In this document: positions 25,996-34,318 of the stretch, one piece after another
How positions within the stretch are numbered: the first letter of the stretch is position 1
Layout: each line of letters opens with the position of its first letter
DNA from: Mycetohabitans rhizoxinica HKI 454
GTDB taxonomy: Bacteria > Pseudomonadota > Gammaproteobacteria > Burkholderiales > Burkholderiaceae
NCBI RefSeq assembly: GCF_000198775.1
Contig: NC_014722.1
Span: 1,660,867 to 1,724,866, forward strand
Reading direction: 5' to 3'
Length of the DNA stretch: 64,000 nucleotides
Notes under the pieces: generated by a model
Database searches by the model: none
Seen by the model: the letters and a program-made list of their open reading frames with translations, nothing else
What the model was told of the DNA's origin: nothing
Program-made: the position numbers and the translations under genes

Positions 25996-26942
25996 GCGAT
26001 CCAGTCCACGCTCAGCGGGCTTGATAGCCACGGCAGCGCCACCTGCGTCAGCGGCCATGGCACTTCGTTCAGTAAAATATCGATTGCCTCGCGCGACACG
26101 CTCAGCATCAATGCGCCGTCGATCTCGTGTAATGTGCCGGGGCGTTGCAGAAACAGGGCGCGCAGCTCGCCGATCGAGCAGCGGCTCAGGCGCGGCAAAC
26201 TGTCCAGCGCACCCGCCAGCCATCCGTCCAGCATCTCGCGCAACTGTGCTGTCAGCGGCTCGGGCTCCAGCGGTCCAGCGTCCGACACGCCGCATAGCAT
26301 GCGCGTGAGCGGCGTTCGCCATTCGGCACACACTGGCTCGCTCCATGCGAGCCAGTCCAGGCACGCGAGCGCCTGCTGCCGCGCCGCGTTATCCTTGAAC
26401 TGGCCCGTATCATCGGTCAACGTCAGCGTCCGGAACAGCCTTGGTAACGTCGGCCATAGCAGCACTAAACCGGCATTGGCAACCGGCAACGGCAGCGCTT
26501 GAACCAGCGAACGGCTCATGTCCCTCGGCGCCTGTGTTCGGACACGCGGCTTAGGCGCGGCTGCTTCGCCATAGCGCGCCGCGTCAGAAGCGGCCTGCGC
26601 GGTTGGCAGCGCTGATGTATTCTGACCCGCCACCGTCGAGTGCCTGTGCCCTGCACCGGTCACCTCAAACAAGCGAGCGCGCCAGCTGCCCGTTGCGTCA
26701 TCCGTGGCCACGGGCTCACCGAGTCCGTGCGCCAGCGCCTGCAGCGCGGCCTGCACCGGCTCAGTCGGTGTCTCGCTCAGCAGTGCGTGCGCATGCTGCA
26801 CTAGCGCCTCGCCCAACCGGGTCGGAATCATGGCTGGCATGGGCTGCGTCGCGCCGAGCACTACCCGCCACAGTGCCAGGCCCACCGGGTCGGGTGGCGG
26901 CCACTCCGGTAGCCAGCTGCGCCGCCTCGACAGGCGCCGCAA
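25992..26942 (-). CDS. eCIS tape-measure protein (Afp14-like), C-terminal part
   Basis: The frame contains the hallmark of contractile-injection-system tape-measure proteins: NAGLVLLWPTLPRLFRTLTL, then QQALACLDWLAW, ...LTRMLCGV, and a closing PWPLTQVALPWLSSPLSVDW. The frame opens at a TTG and its first 15 residues are meaningless, so it is most simply the second half of the gene starting at 27912, broken by a small indel near 26880-26930. Good sequence begins at about PPPDPVGLALWRVVLG. An internal ATG (MPAMIPTRLGE) could restart translation. The stop overlaps the ATPase start as ATGA. Confidence 0.8.
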   Translation of the reverse strand: MRRLSRRRSWLPEWPPPDPVGLALWRVVLGATQPMPAMIPTRLGEALVQHAHALLSETPTEPVQAALQALAHGLGEPVATDDATGSWRARLFEVTGAGHRHSTVAGQNTSALPTAQAASDAARYGEAAAPKPRVRTQAPRDMSRSLVQALPLPVANAGLVLLWPTLPRLFRTLTLTDDTGQFKDNAARQQALACLDWLAWSEPVCAEWRTPLTRMLCGVSDAGPLEPEPLTAQLREMLDGWLAGALDSLPRLSRCSIGELRALFLQRPGTLHEIDGALMLSVSREAIDILLNEVPWPLTQVALPWLSSPLSVDWIA

Positions 26943-27912
26943 CGGGCCAGCTGCGCACCCACGGCAGCGCCCGCAGAATCACCGCCAGGCCCGCCTCAAC
27001 GCGCGTGGTGCTCAGCCATAACGGCCCCCCCGTCTCGGGCGAGTGTCCAGTCGCCAGCCACGCTGCCAGCGCATCGCACGTGGGCGGCGAGAACGTGGCC
27101 AGCAACCGCAGCAAGCCGCGAGGATGCAGGCATGCGCTCGCCAGTGCAACTCGGAGTGCGTCAGGCTGCGGCTGCATTAGCTGCGCACACAACCACGCGT
27201 CCGGCGTACAAGGCGGCATCCAGGCCGCCGGCGCGTGCCACACGCCAGTGCGCAGATACGCAGACAGCGCCGGCAGACCAACCACGTCGGGTGCCGGGAC
27301 CAGTGCCGAGGCAGTCGTCGTTAGCGCCGTAACGCTGCCAGCCCTCGCCGCCTCTCGCCCGCGCAGCATCTGCCCCGTCTCGGTGCGCGTTTCTCGTTCA
27401 TACATCCGCACTCCGGCGCGCGTTCCCAGCGTCACCCATCCGTCGTTCGCCATCACGTCCTCCCACGCAGCCAAACGCGCTTCACCGATCCGCGACGGCG
27501 ACACCCGCCTCGCCTCCCTTTGCCATCGCCGCCACTGCTCGCTCAGCTGCTGCACGATTTGTTCATCGCGTTCCGTTTCAACCAAACTTGCTCCGTTAAT
27601 CTGCAACGGCGACGCCCGCCTCGCTTCCATTTGCCATCGCTGCAACCGCTCGCTCAGCTGCTGCATGATCCGCGCCTCAAGTTCTGCTTCCAGTCGGCTC
27701 AATCTCACGTCGCCCACATCCAGCACCAGTTGTTCGATCATCCCGTTCCCTGCGCCAGTCTGCGCTCGCAGCGCCGACAGGCGCGACTTCAGATGCGTGT
27801 GGCACCATGCACTGCAGCGTTGCTGCACCCGTGGTGCATCGCGTCCGTTCACGCGCAGCACGAAGTGCAGCGTGTCGATACTGACACCATGAAAATCACT
27901 CAATCCGTCCAT
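26761..27912 (-). CDS. eCIS tape-measure protein (Afp14-like), N-terminal part
   Basis: 383 residues. It starts MDGLSDFHGVSIDTLHFVLR and has the Arg/Gln-rich helical character of these proteins, including two similar blocks (...QQLSERLQRWQMEARRASPL and ...QQLSEQWRRWQREARRVSPS). From about residue 325 the reading (AAQLATGVAATRPGGPGTVA) makes no sense in this family, and the adjoining frame does, so translation leaves the true frame near 26900. Joined, the two parts would give roughly 640 residues. Tape-measure length sets tube length in tails, so the break should matter: either the particle is not made, or it is short, or the sequence has an error. Confidence 0.78.
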   Translation of the reverse strand: MDGLSDFHGVSIDTLHFVLRVNGRDAPRVQQRCSAWCHTHLKSRLSALRAQTGAGNGMIEQLVLDVGDVRLSRLEAELEARIMQQLSERLQRWQMEARRASPLQINGASLVETERDEQIVQQLSEQWRRWQREARRVSPSRIGEARLAAWEDVMANDGWVTLGTRAGVRMYERETRTETGQMLRGREAARAGSVTALTTTASALVPAPDVVGLPALSAYLRTGVWHAPAAWMPPCTPDAWLCAQLMQPQPDALRVALASACLHPRGLLRLLATFSPPTCDALAAWLATGHSPETGGPLWLSTTRVEAGLAVILRALPWVRSWPVAAPVEAAQLATGVAATRPGGPGTVAGSARRDAAHASHDSDPVGRGASAACARTAERDTD

Positions 27913-28680
27913 ACGTTCTCCCTGACATGCCCTAAACGATTTGCTCGCTTAATGTCGGGTGCAGCGCTCCTTAGACCACGATGCCGCTACCTCATCGTTT
28001 ATTGCGCTCCGTTGCCGATCGCACCGATTGCGAATACGGCAGTGGAACGCGTGCTTCTCGTGCGCTCTGCCTTCCGTCACGCATGCCTGTGCCGCGCTCG
28101 CGTCAGCCCTCTCTCGGTCAACGCGCAATCTATTCCACTGGGCAACTTGTCCGGCGTACTCGTCAACAACGCTTATTCTTGGCTGTGCATACAACGTCGC
28201 CACTATTCCGCTCATGCCAATACTTGGCATTTGCGCTTCCATTGGCAAACCGAACTGGTTCGGATCAAGAATGCACTGGTACGCAGCACGTACCGCTTCG
28301 AGCCGTTGTCGCATATCGCGAAAACGCGGGGCGAAACGCTCGTCGTAGGGTCGCCGACCGATGTGCCCTTGTAATCAAACGCCTGACACTGCTGCAAGCC
28401 TCCTTCCGAGCTTGCGAACATGTCTGTTGAACACGGAGGCGCCCCTGCTTCCGTGACACACTTGCACCGACTCGTCAATCAGGCGTTCGCGGCCAACCCC
28501 TACCTCTTCTACGCTTATCCAACCATGCGATGAAACTCCGACGGCTTTATAAGCAAGCACAACGCGATAACCTCACGAAAGGTCGGAAATGCCAAACGCA
28601 CATGCAACTCTGACCGCTGGCCAAAGAAAAGCACGGAGTATGGCCTGCACGGTGTACGTCTAGCCGCTTCCCACTGGGCC
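27913..28680. other. 768-base gap inside the eCIS operon, no confident gene
   Basis: Between the fibre-like gene and the tape-measure gene. Minus-strand frames at 28314-27949 (121 codons, with an acidic/basic mixed content such as EAVRAAYQCILDPNQFGLPM) and 28478-28212 are overlapping pieces that might be a single gene broken by a frameshift; I cannot identify either. Canonical Afp-type operons are tightly packed here, so a gene has probably been lost. Confidence 0.4.
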
Positions 28681-30444
28681 CTATTCCTGTGCGAGAAACA
28701 CCTGGCAGCGCACGCCGTCGGTGTCCGTGTACTCCGCGATCTTATAAGGTCCATTGGGCAAATCCAGGGTCCACCACTCCGTGTCAAAAGGCTGAGGTTG
28801 ATCATTACCTGGCCAGTCGGAACCGGGATTACCTGGCCAGTCGGAACCGGGATTACCTGGCCAGCCGGAACCGGGATGACCTGGCCAATCGGAACCCTGA
28901 TTACCTGGCCAACCGGAACCGTGATTACCTGGCCAGTCGGAGCCCTGATTACCTGGCAAGCTGGAACCGGGCTGGTTATCATCAGGTGAAGTACCAACAT
29001 CCCCTGAAGAAACCTCAAACGTGAGCCGTGACGATCTCCCTCCTCGGCCGTTCGGGTCGTCCTCTGCCCTTATTACGACAGACGCGGATGAATTCGAGAA
29101 CAGCTTTGACTTAGCCTGCACACTTCCTACTACCAACTTGAACTCGCCTGTCGTTGTGCTGAAGTCGTCTTGGGCTGGACGTGCCACAAAAAATTTCCTG
29201 GGTATTTCGCGTGCGGTTATGGTGACTTTGGCTCCGCTTTCGTCCGTGCTGTACTCGAAACTGACGAAACTGCCATCAGCGCCCTTTAGGCAATCGACGC
29301 CGCATGCGCCAAATATTCCTACCTGGACCTCGAGTTGTACCGCACGCGACAAGAGTTTGGGGTCTTGCGTCAACTCCTGCACCAGGACTGCAATGTGTCC
29401 AGCGCTCCTCAATGTTATGTCGCCGTTCCTGCTGAGGTCCGCAACTATCGGCTTCCACTCATTGTCTGGCGTATTACCTTTGGTAAAACACAATTCGCCG
29501 CCCCGGGACGGGCTCACGTAGGCCAGCTGCCTTAGGCTCACGGACTGAGACTTTGCAAGTATAAATGGGTTGGTCTTCTTCACGTCCGGCTTCACCGTCT
29601 CGCAATACGCCGCTTTATACCCTTCTCCGTAGGCATCATTGAGCGCCTTGGCAATATCCTGTTCCATTTTTGAGGGGTTTGAGTTGCTGTTCGGCCTGGA
29701 ACCGGTGCTCGTGCCGCTGACCGCCTTACCTAACGCACCGCTGCCGGCCTGCACGGCCGCCTCCTTAAATTTGGTCAGCTGTATGTCGGTGAATTTCAGC
29801 TGCTTATCCTTGAACTCAAACCACCCCATATCGGCCTTAAGCTGTACCCCTCCCGTTGGATCGATATCCAGGCCCTTGTCTTGATTCACCTTGACCGACA
29901 ACTGATTTGTTGCATTGGGTTCAATCAGACTCAGTCCACCTTTTTCTGCAATATGAAGCTTGATCGGCTCATTTGCTTTTTCTACGATCAGCCCCGCGCC
30001 GAGCTTGACCCTCAGTCCATCATCGGTCGGATCAAGGCCGCCGTCGGGCGCTGCCTTCACCGCCACGCCGCTCTCCTCCACCCGAATCCCGAGCCCTGGT
30101 TTAACCATGAGCCCCTTGTCTTTCTCCAGCACTAGACCGCTTTGCTTGTCATCTACTGTCAACTCGAGCGCTTGAGTCACCTCGTTAAACTTCAGTCCGC
30201 CTGATTTATCCGCCGCAATATTTACCTGCAGCGGATGATTGACATCCGGCACAGTTAACCCACTACCCGGCTGCGGGGGCTGCGTAAAATCGCCCTCGTT
30301 AAACCCCAACGTTTTTCGCCCCACGTCGGCCAGATCGATCAATTCGCTAAAGGTTGCCTGCGTCGGGATCTGCCCCGAACCAAAGCTTTTCTTTAACCCC
30401 TCTGCTTTCGATCCCTTGCCGTTTTCGTTGTATTCGTCCGTCAT
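28681..30444 (-). CDS. eCIS fibre-like protein, large (Afp13-type N-terminus)
   Basis: 587 residues from the ATG at 30444 (MTDEYNENGKG), chosen because AGGA lies 12 bases upstream; an ATG five codons earlier (30456) is possible. Residues 15-45 (KKSFGSGQIPTQATFSELID-LADVGRKTLG) form a module shared with the next fibre gene and probably bind the baseplate. Residues about 70-240 are short repeats of the pattern GL.V....GL.L, like adenovirus fibre shaft repeats, described for Afp13. A Ser/Asn hinge follows, then a globular domain of about 200 residues, then seven copies of an eight-residue GSDWPGNP-type repeat, then a final 40-residue segment with WWTLDLPNGPYKIAEYTDTD. The C-terminal part should decide what the particle binds. 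Confidence 0.75.
   Translation of the reverse strand: MTDEYNENGKGSKAEGLKKSFGSGQIPTQATFSELIDLADVGRKTLGFNEGDFTQPPQPGSGLTVPDVNHPLQVNIAADKSGGLKFNEVTQALELTVDDKQSGLVLEKDKGLMVKPGLGIRVEESGVAVKAAPDGGLDPTDDGLRVKLGAGLIVEKANEPIKLHIAEKGGLSLIEPNATNQLSVKVNQDKGLDIDPTGGVQLKADMGWFEFKDKQLKFTDIQLTKFKEAAVQAGSGALGKAVSGTSTGSRPNSNSNPSKMEQDIAKALNDAYGEGYKAAYCETVKPDVKKTNPFILAKSQSVSLRQLAYVSPSRGGELCFTKGNTPDNEWKPIVADLSRNGDITLRSAGHIAVLVQELTQDPKLLSRAVQLEVQVGIFGACGVDCLKGADGSFVSFEYSTDESGAKVTITAREIPRKFFVARPAQDDFSTTTGEFKLVVGSVQAKSKLFSNSSASVVIRAEDDPNGRGGRSSRLTFEVSSGDVGTSPDDNQPGSSLPGNQGSDWPGNHGSGWPGNQGSDWPGHPGSGWPGNPGSDWPGNPGSDWPGNDQPQPFDTEWWTLDLPNGPYKIAEYTDTDGVRCQVFLAQE
28804..28971. repeat. tandem 24-base repeat, seven copies, in the fibre gene
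   Basis: Seven head-to-tail units of the type ATTACCTGGCCAGTCGGAAC followed by CGGG, differing at a few positions, in frame, encoding GSDWPGNP/GSGWPGNQ on the minus strand. Such a tract can gain or lose units and so change the spacing between the globular domain and the tail. Confidence 0.85.
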
Positions 30445-30529
30445 GATTGGTTTCATTCCTGATTCAGAGCGTGCGAGTTGCGTGATCAAGCAACGATACA
30501 CATGATTCTGTGCCTCTCTGTCAACGTGA

Positions 30530-31243
30530 CTAGCTCATCAAGTCCTCAAGGTCGAGGGTCAGCTCGCCATTGCCGTCGAACTTCAGCCCCCCGTTAGGCG
30601 CGAGTGCCACGGCCACCCCGGCTTTATCACTCGCCACCCCTTCGTCACACTGGATCTGCAGCGCGGGCCTCGGAGATTCGGCGTCGAACTCCACGCCCCG
30701 ACCGGGCCGCACCTGCAGCCCAGTGTTGGTTAGCACCAAACCGGCCCCTGCATTGACCGACAGTTGCGGCGACTCATCAGGCGCCTGTTGCTGACATGTC
30801 AAACCACTGTATTGCGCCAGTTTTACATCGAGCGCTCCGGTGTCCTGCCCGAGCTGCAACCCACCGGCAGAAATCAGCATCAGATGCAAACCAACGTTGC
30901 GCTCGAGTCTCAGTCCCGGCCCCGCCGCGACACTCAATACGTTGTCCGCCACGTTCAATCCGCCTGCGTTCGCATCAGTCAGATTGAGCATCGCCTTGCC
31001 CATATCCGCTCCTGCCGTTCCGATTTTTAAGCCCGGGCCGGGTGCGGACTCACTACCCAGCCCTAGCAGCGTCGCTCGGTTTGCTAAATCAATCAGGTTC
31101 ACAAAATCGGCGGCCCGGGGTACCGCTGCGACCATTCCTGGCTTTATGGTAAAAGCGTCACGGACCGCGGCCAACGACGGCTCTGGATGATACGGGCTCG
31201 CACTTTGCATTTCGGATTGCTTTTCGGTTTTCGACCTTGCCAT
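30530..31243 (-). CDS. eCIS fibre-like protein, short (Afp13-type)
   Basis: 237 residues from the ATG at 31243, selected because AGGAGGT sits seven bases upstream (31251-31257); a GTG further up is unnecessary. Residues about 30-70 (VRDAFTIKPGMVAAV-PRAADFVNLIDLANRATLLG) match the N-terminal module of the adjacent large fibre. The remainder is made of shaft-like repeats (AAGPGLRLERNVGLHL; NAGAGLVLTNTGLQVRPGRG) and ends soon after them without a globular tip. It could form a fibre with its larger neighbour, act as an adaptor, or be a truncated fibre. Confidence 0.7.
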   Translation of the reverse strand: MARSKTEKQSEMQSASPYHPEPSLAAVRDAFTIKPGMVAAVPRAADFVNLIDLANRATLLGLGSESAPGPGLKIGTAGADMGKAMLNLTDANAGGLNVADNVLSVAAGPGLRLERNVGLHLMLISAGGLQLGQDTGALDVKLAQYSGLTCQQQAPDESPQLSVNAGAGLVLTNTGLQVRPGRGVEFDAESPRPALQIQCDEGVASDKAGVAVALAPNGGLKFDGNGELTLDLEDLMS

Positions 31244-31317
31244 GTCACGCACCTCCTGCCACCCAGTTCAGTTTTCGAGACAGTCCGGCGGGTATGCCGC
31301 TATTAGACTTGAAGCTA

Positions 31318-34299
31318 TTAATCCTTTGCCACATAGAAGACCAGTGTACTCTTAAGCGTATCCACATTATTTGGACAGGTCCACATAGTTAGTTCTTCTT
31401 GCGATTTTTCATCAAGAATATGGGCGATCCCAACCCCTGTCCTGTTGTCGATCGGTGCATAGCCAATCGACAACAAATCGAGTAATCGATAGGACAGATC
31501 ACCTGCTGGTTGGCCTTCCTGCTGCCATTGTTGATAGAGCGTGCCGAAGCTCTGGAAATCAACATCGTTCAACCAGTGCAGTTGAAATGTGAGATGGCTA
31601 GGTACTTCATCAGCCAGGATGCCCCGTACCCATCGGTCCACGGCCATCGGATCGGCGACCGGATCCTGCCTGAGTCGCTCGCGAGGCAATACCACACTTA
31701 GCGTCAATTCGAACAAATCCTGCTTGTATGGTGCCGACCACTTCCACAGATAGGTTTTATCGTTTGGCCAATCATCAGAACCTTCCCATTGAGCCAACAC
31801 ACAGCCTGCGACCGGATCAATCTGCACGATCGTCGCTGTGTGCAAATCAGGCGGCGACATCGGCTGCTTCGTATCGAATTTACTCAGCGTGATCGTGGTA
31901 CCCGGCAGCAAGTCGTCGGGGAAGCTTTCCATCCACAACACTCTCCACCTCTGAGTGGGATCGTCCTGTAACCGACTGTTTATCGTCTGATATGAAGGCT
32001 GGTACATAAGGTCATATACCTTACGCTTAAGCCATACGGGACTGAATTTCCATTGCCAAAATTTCCCCTCCTGATAATCGGCCACGATCGACTCGGCCGA
32101 TCCTTGCAAACGATGGTGCTGCTTCAAATCGATCTCGACCGTATAGCCCGATCCGGTGATGCTCACGTCATGAACCACATTTGCAAGCAGCGGGATAGTT
32201 TCTTCATCGTGGTCTTTCGGTATTAGGTCGATGAGTTGACCCTTCTGAAGACGCTCCACTCCGCTTCCCGCCATAAGCGTCAATGTCAGCAGATCTTTGG
32301 GCCTGTCGTGCGTAATATCTTGAATATCTTGCCAGTCACGACGCAAATCCTCGAAGGCGGGTGCGACGGGTAATAGTTCTCGGTGCTCAATCAAATAGAA
32401 TGGCACATCCTCACGCCGAATGTCCTTGAATCCCTGGCCACTAAACAACCTCGGCCCCATGCCCAGACGTGCGGCGATGCGCCGCTGCAATGCTGACGGC
32501 TCGCTGATACTAATGGCCGCGCGATCATAGGTCAGCGCGGTAATTTGGCGCAGATAGGCTTGCTGAACCCGACGAAACTCTGTGCTGCTCACTTTGAGCA
32601 GCGTCCGCTCGGCCCGCCCCGCCCCAAAGTAGCCCAATAGATAGTTTAAGATCTGCAGTTCTTTCTCGTTGTCCCGTGCAGCTTTGTCCGCGCACTTTGA
32701 CAACTCGTCGATGTAATCATCCAATATCCATCGCGCATTGTCGCGGCTCGGCTCGTCTTCTGGCGCGAGCACTTCCTTCTTGCCGCGCGCATAGGCAGGT
32801 AATTGCCCATCGCCCCAAATCAGTGGCGTATCCAGCATGCTCGACTCCGGCTTGGGATCCTCACGCCGATCGAACGACAATACACTGGGTAGTTGCGCCA
32901 GCTGCGCACAGCGATTGACCAACCATTGCTCAAACGGTAGTAAAAACAGCATCAGTTGACGTACCGACTCGCGAGTCGCGATTTTTGACAGAGCATCCGG
33001 CACCGTTGTCAGCATGTCCCACACCTGCTGCAAGCCATAGCAAGCCGGCAAATACGAGCCTGCGCTGCGGTAGCGCGCCGGATCCCGATATTGGCCATAT
33101 GGCATCTGCTTGGGCCGTTCACATTGTCGGGCAGGCTGCTGCGCCTGACAATCGAGTTTGTTCAGTTCGTCTTCGAGTAATTCTTTCCTCACGGGGAACT
33201 GCTGTCCGCGCTTCCGAAATTGCAGGCCGCCGCCGTTTTCCAGCAGTTGATCCAAGTCGCGCTTGCCATCCTCCTTGCGCCAGACGAGTGGATAGTGCTC
33301 CGGCGGCACCGTGAACTGGGTACTGTCCTTTCCCTTCAATGCCACGGCGCTTACACGCTTGACTCCGGTAAGCGCTTGCAGCGGTATCACTAACCGCCGC
33401 ACGTCCAGCACGCGCGCTTGCCGGTAATCGACCAACGTGGGCAACTGCGTCATCCAGCCATGTTCGAGTTTGGGGCCACAATAGACCGTATCGACCGCAT
33501 ATCCTTGCCCAGTCAGCTCGTTCGCACTCACATGTTCGACCGGCGCATTGAACCAGTGCTCCACCGTCATCACCACCTTCGCCGCCAAGCTGACCGCCTG
33601 ATCGTCGGTCAGATCGTCGTCAACATCGATGACAAGTTGCAATGGCACTGGTGCCGGCTTAACCCAGCACACCTGGGGGATCGATTCACACAGATTCCGG
33701 TGCGCCTGAAAGAAGGCATCGACTGCCGCGCTAGCATCGGATAGCGAAATTTCTGGATGAGGTGCGGCCCACAACTGATAGCTCCCAGCAAGCACATAGT
33801 CTGAGGGATCCGGCTGCATCGGGAACCGGAATTCAAGTGTCTTTAGATCGTATTGATAACGGTAACGCGCATCAAAGGTCGCCGGTTCAAGCTGCGCATC
33901 GAGCAGACAAAAGCGGCTGCTGCCGCTCTCGCCCACCGTCAGATCCAGCAACGCACGGCGGTAATCGTCCAGCGTGACCGGGCCGCACGTCAGCGCACGC
34001 TGCGGCCCGTAGACCGGCGTGATCAGACTATCCTGTTGTTGCCACTCGGGATCCTGCGTCTTCTCCGGCGGCTGTTCTTCAGGTGTGAGCAGATCGATCA
34101 GCGGTAACGTATGCCGATAGCTTACGTCCGCCGCAATGAAGGTCAACGCCTGCAGCAATGTCACGCCCGGATCGTGCTCGCTCGGATCAGTCCACAGTTT
34201 GCCTGAATGGGCCTGGATGGTCTCCTGCACTTGGGACCAAAGCGTATCGAAATGAATCTGTTCACGCACGTCGTCCGGGACAGTCAGCTCTTGCGCCAT
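31318..34299 (-). CDS. eCIS baseplate wedge protein (Afp12-like)
   Basis: 993 residues. The N-terminus has the baseplate signature SEHDPGVTLLQALTFIAADV-SYRHTLPLIDLLTP (about residues 43-77), found at the start of Afp12/Pvc12 and T4 gp6/gp7-type wedge proteins. The rest is long, mixed alpha/beta, without recognisable catalytic motifs, in keeping with a structural role linking spike, fibres and sheath. It follows Afp11-like by 19 bases and is intact. Slightly larger than the reference Afp12. Confidence 0.88.
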   Translation of the reverse strand: MAQELTVPDDVREQIHFDTLWSQVQETIQAHSGKLWTDPSEHDPGVTLLQALTFIAADVSYRHTLPLIDLLTPEEQPPEKTQDPEWQQQDSLITPVYGPQRALTCGPVTLDDYRRALLDLTVGESGSSRFCLLDAQLEPATFDARYRYQYDLKTLEFRFPMQPDPSDYVLAGSYQLWAAPHPEISLSDASAAVDAFFQAHRNLCESIPQVCWVKPAPVPLQLVIDVDDDLTDDQAVSLAAKVVMTVEHWFNAPVEHVSANELTGQGYAVDTVYCGPKLEHGWMTQLPTLVDYRQARVLDVRRLVIPLQALTGVKRVSAVALKGKDSTQFTVPPEHYPLVWRKEDGKRDLDQLLENGGGLQFRKRGQQFPVRKELLEDELNKLDCQAQQPARQCERPKQMPYGQYRDPARYRSAGSYLPACYGLQQVWDMLTTVPDALSKIATRESVRQLMLFLLPFEQWLVNRCAQLAQLPSVLSFDRREDPKPESSMLDTPLIWGDGQLPAYARGKKEVLAPEDEPSRDNARWILDDYIDELSKCADKAARDNEKELQILNYLLGYFGAGRAERTLLKVSSTEFRRVQQAYLRQITALTYDRAAISISEPSALQRRIAARLGMGPRLFSGQGFKDIRREDVPFYLIEHRELLPVAPAFEDLRRDWQDIQDITHDRPKDLLTLTLMAGSGVERLQKGQLIDLIPKDHDEETIPLLANVVHDVSITGSGYTVEIDLKQHHRLQGSAESIVADYQEGKFWQWKFSPVWLKRKVYDLMYQPSYQTINSRLQDDPTQRWRVLWMESFPDDLLPGTTITLSKFDTKQPMSPPDLHTATIVQIDPVAGCVLAQWEGSDDWPNDKTYLWKWSAPYKQDLFELTLSVVLPRERLRQDPVADPMAVDRWVRGILADEVPSHLTFQLHWLNDVDFQSFGTLYQQWQQEGQPAGDLSYRLLDLLSIGYAPIDNRTGVGIAHILDEKSQEELTMWTCPNNVDTLKSTLVFYVAKD

Positions 34300-34318
34300 A
34301 AATCGACCTTATTTTGTA

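Noticed and set aside
26603..27892. 429-residue plus-strand ORF opposite the tape-measure gene
   Set aside because: Low-complexity Arg/Ala/Ser sequence without a domain; the minus strand carries the conserved tape-measure motifs.
28804..28971. CRISPR array
   Set aside because: The 24-base repeats are contiguous without unique spacers and encode an in-frame peptide repeat of a fibre protein.
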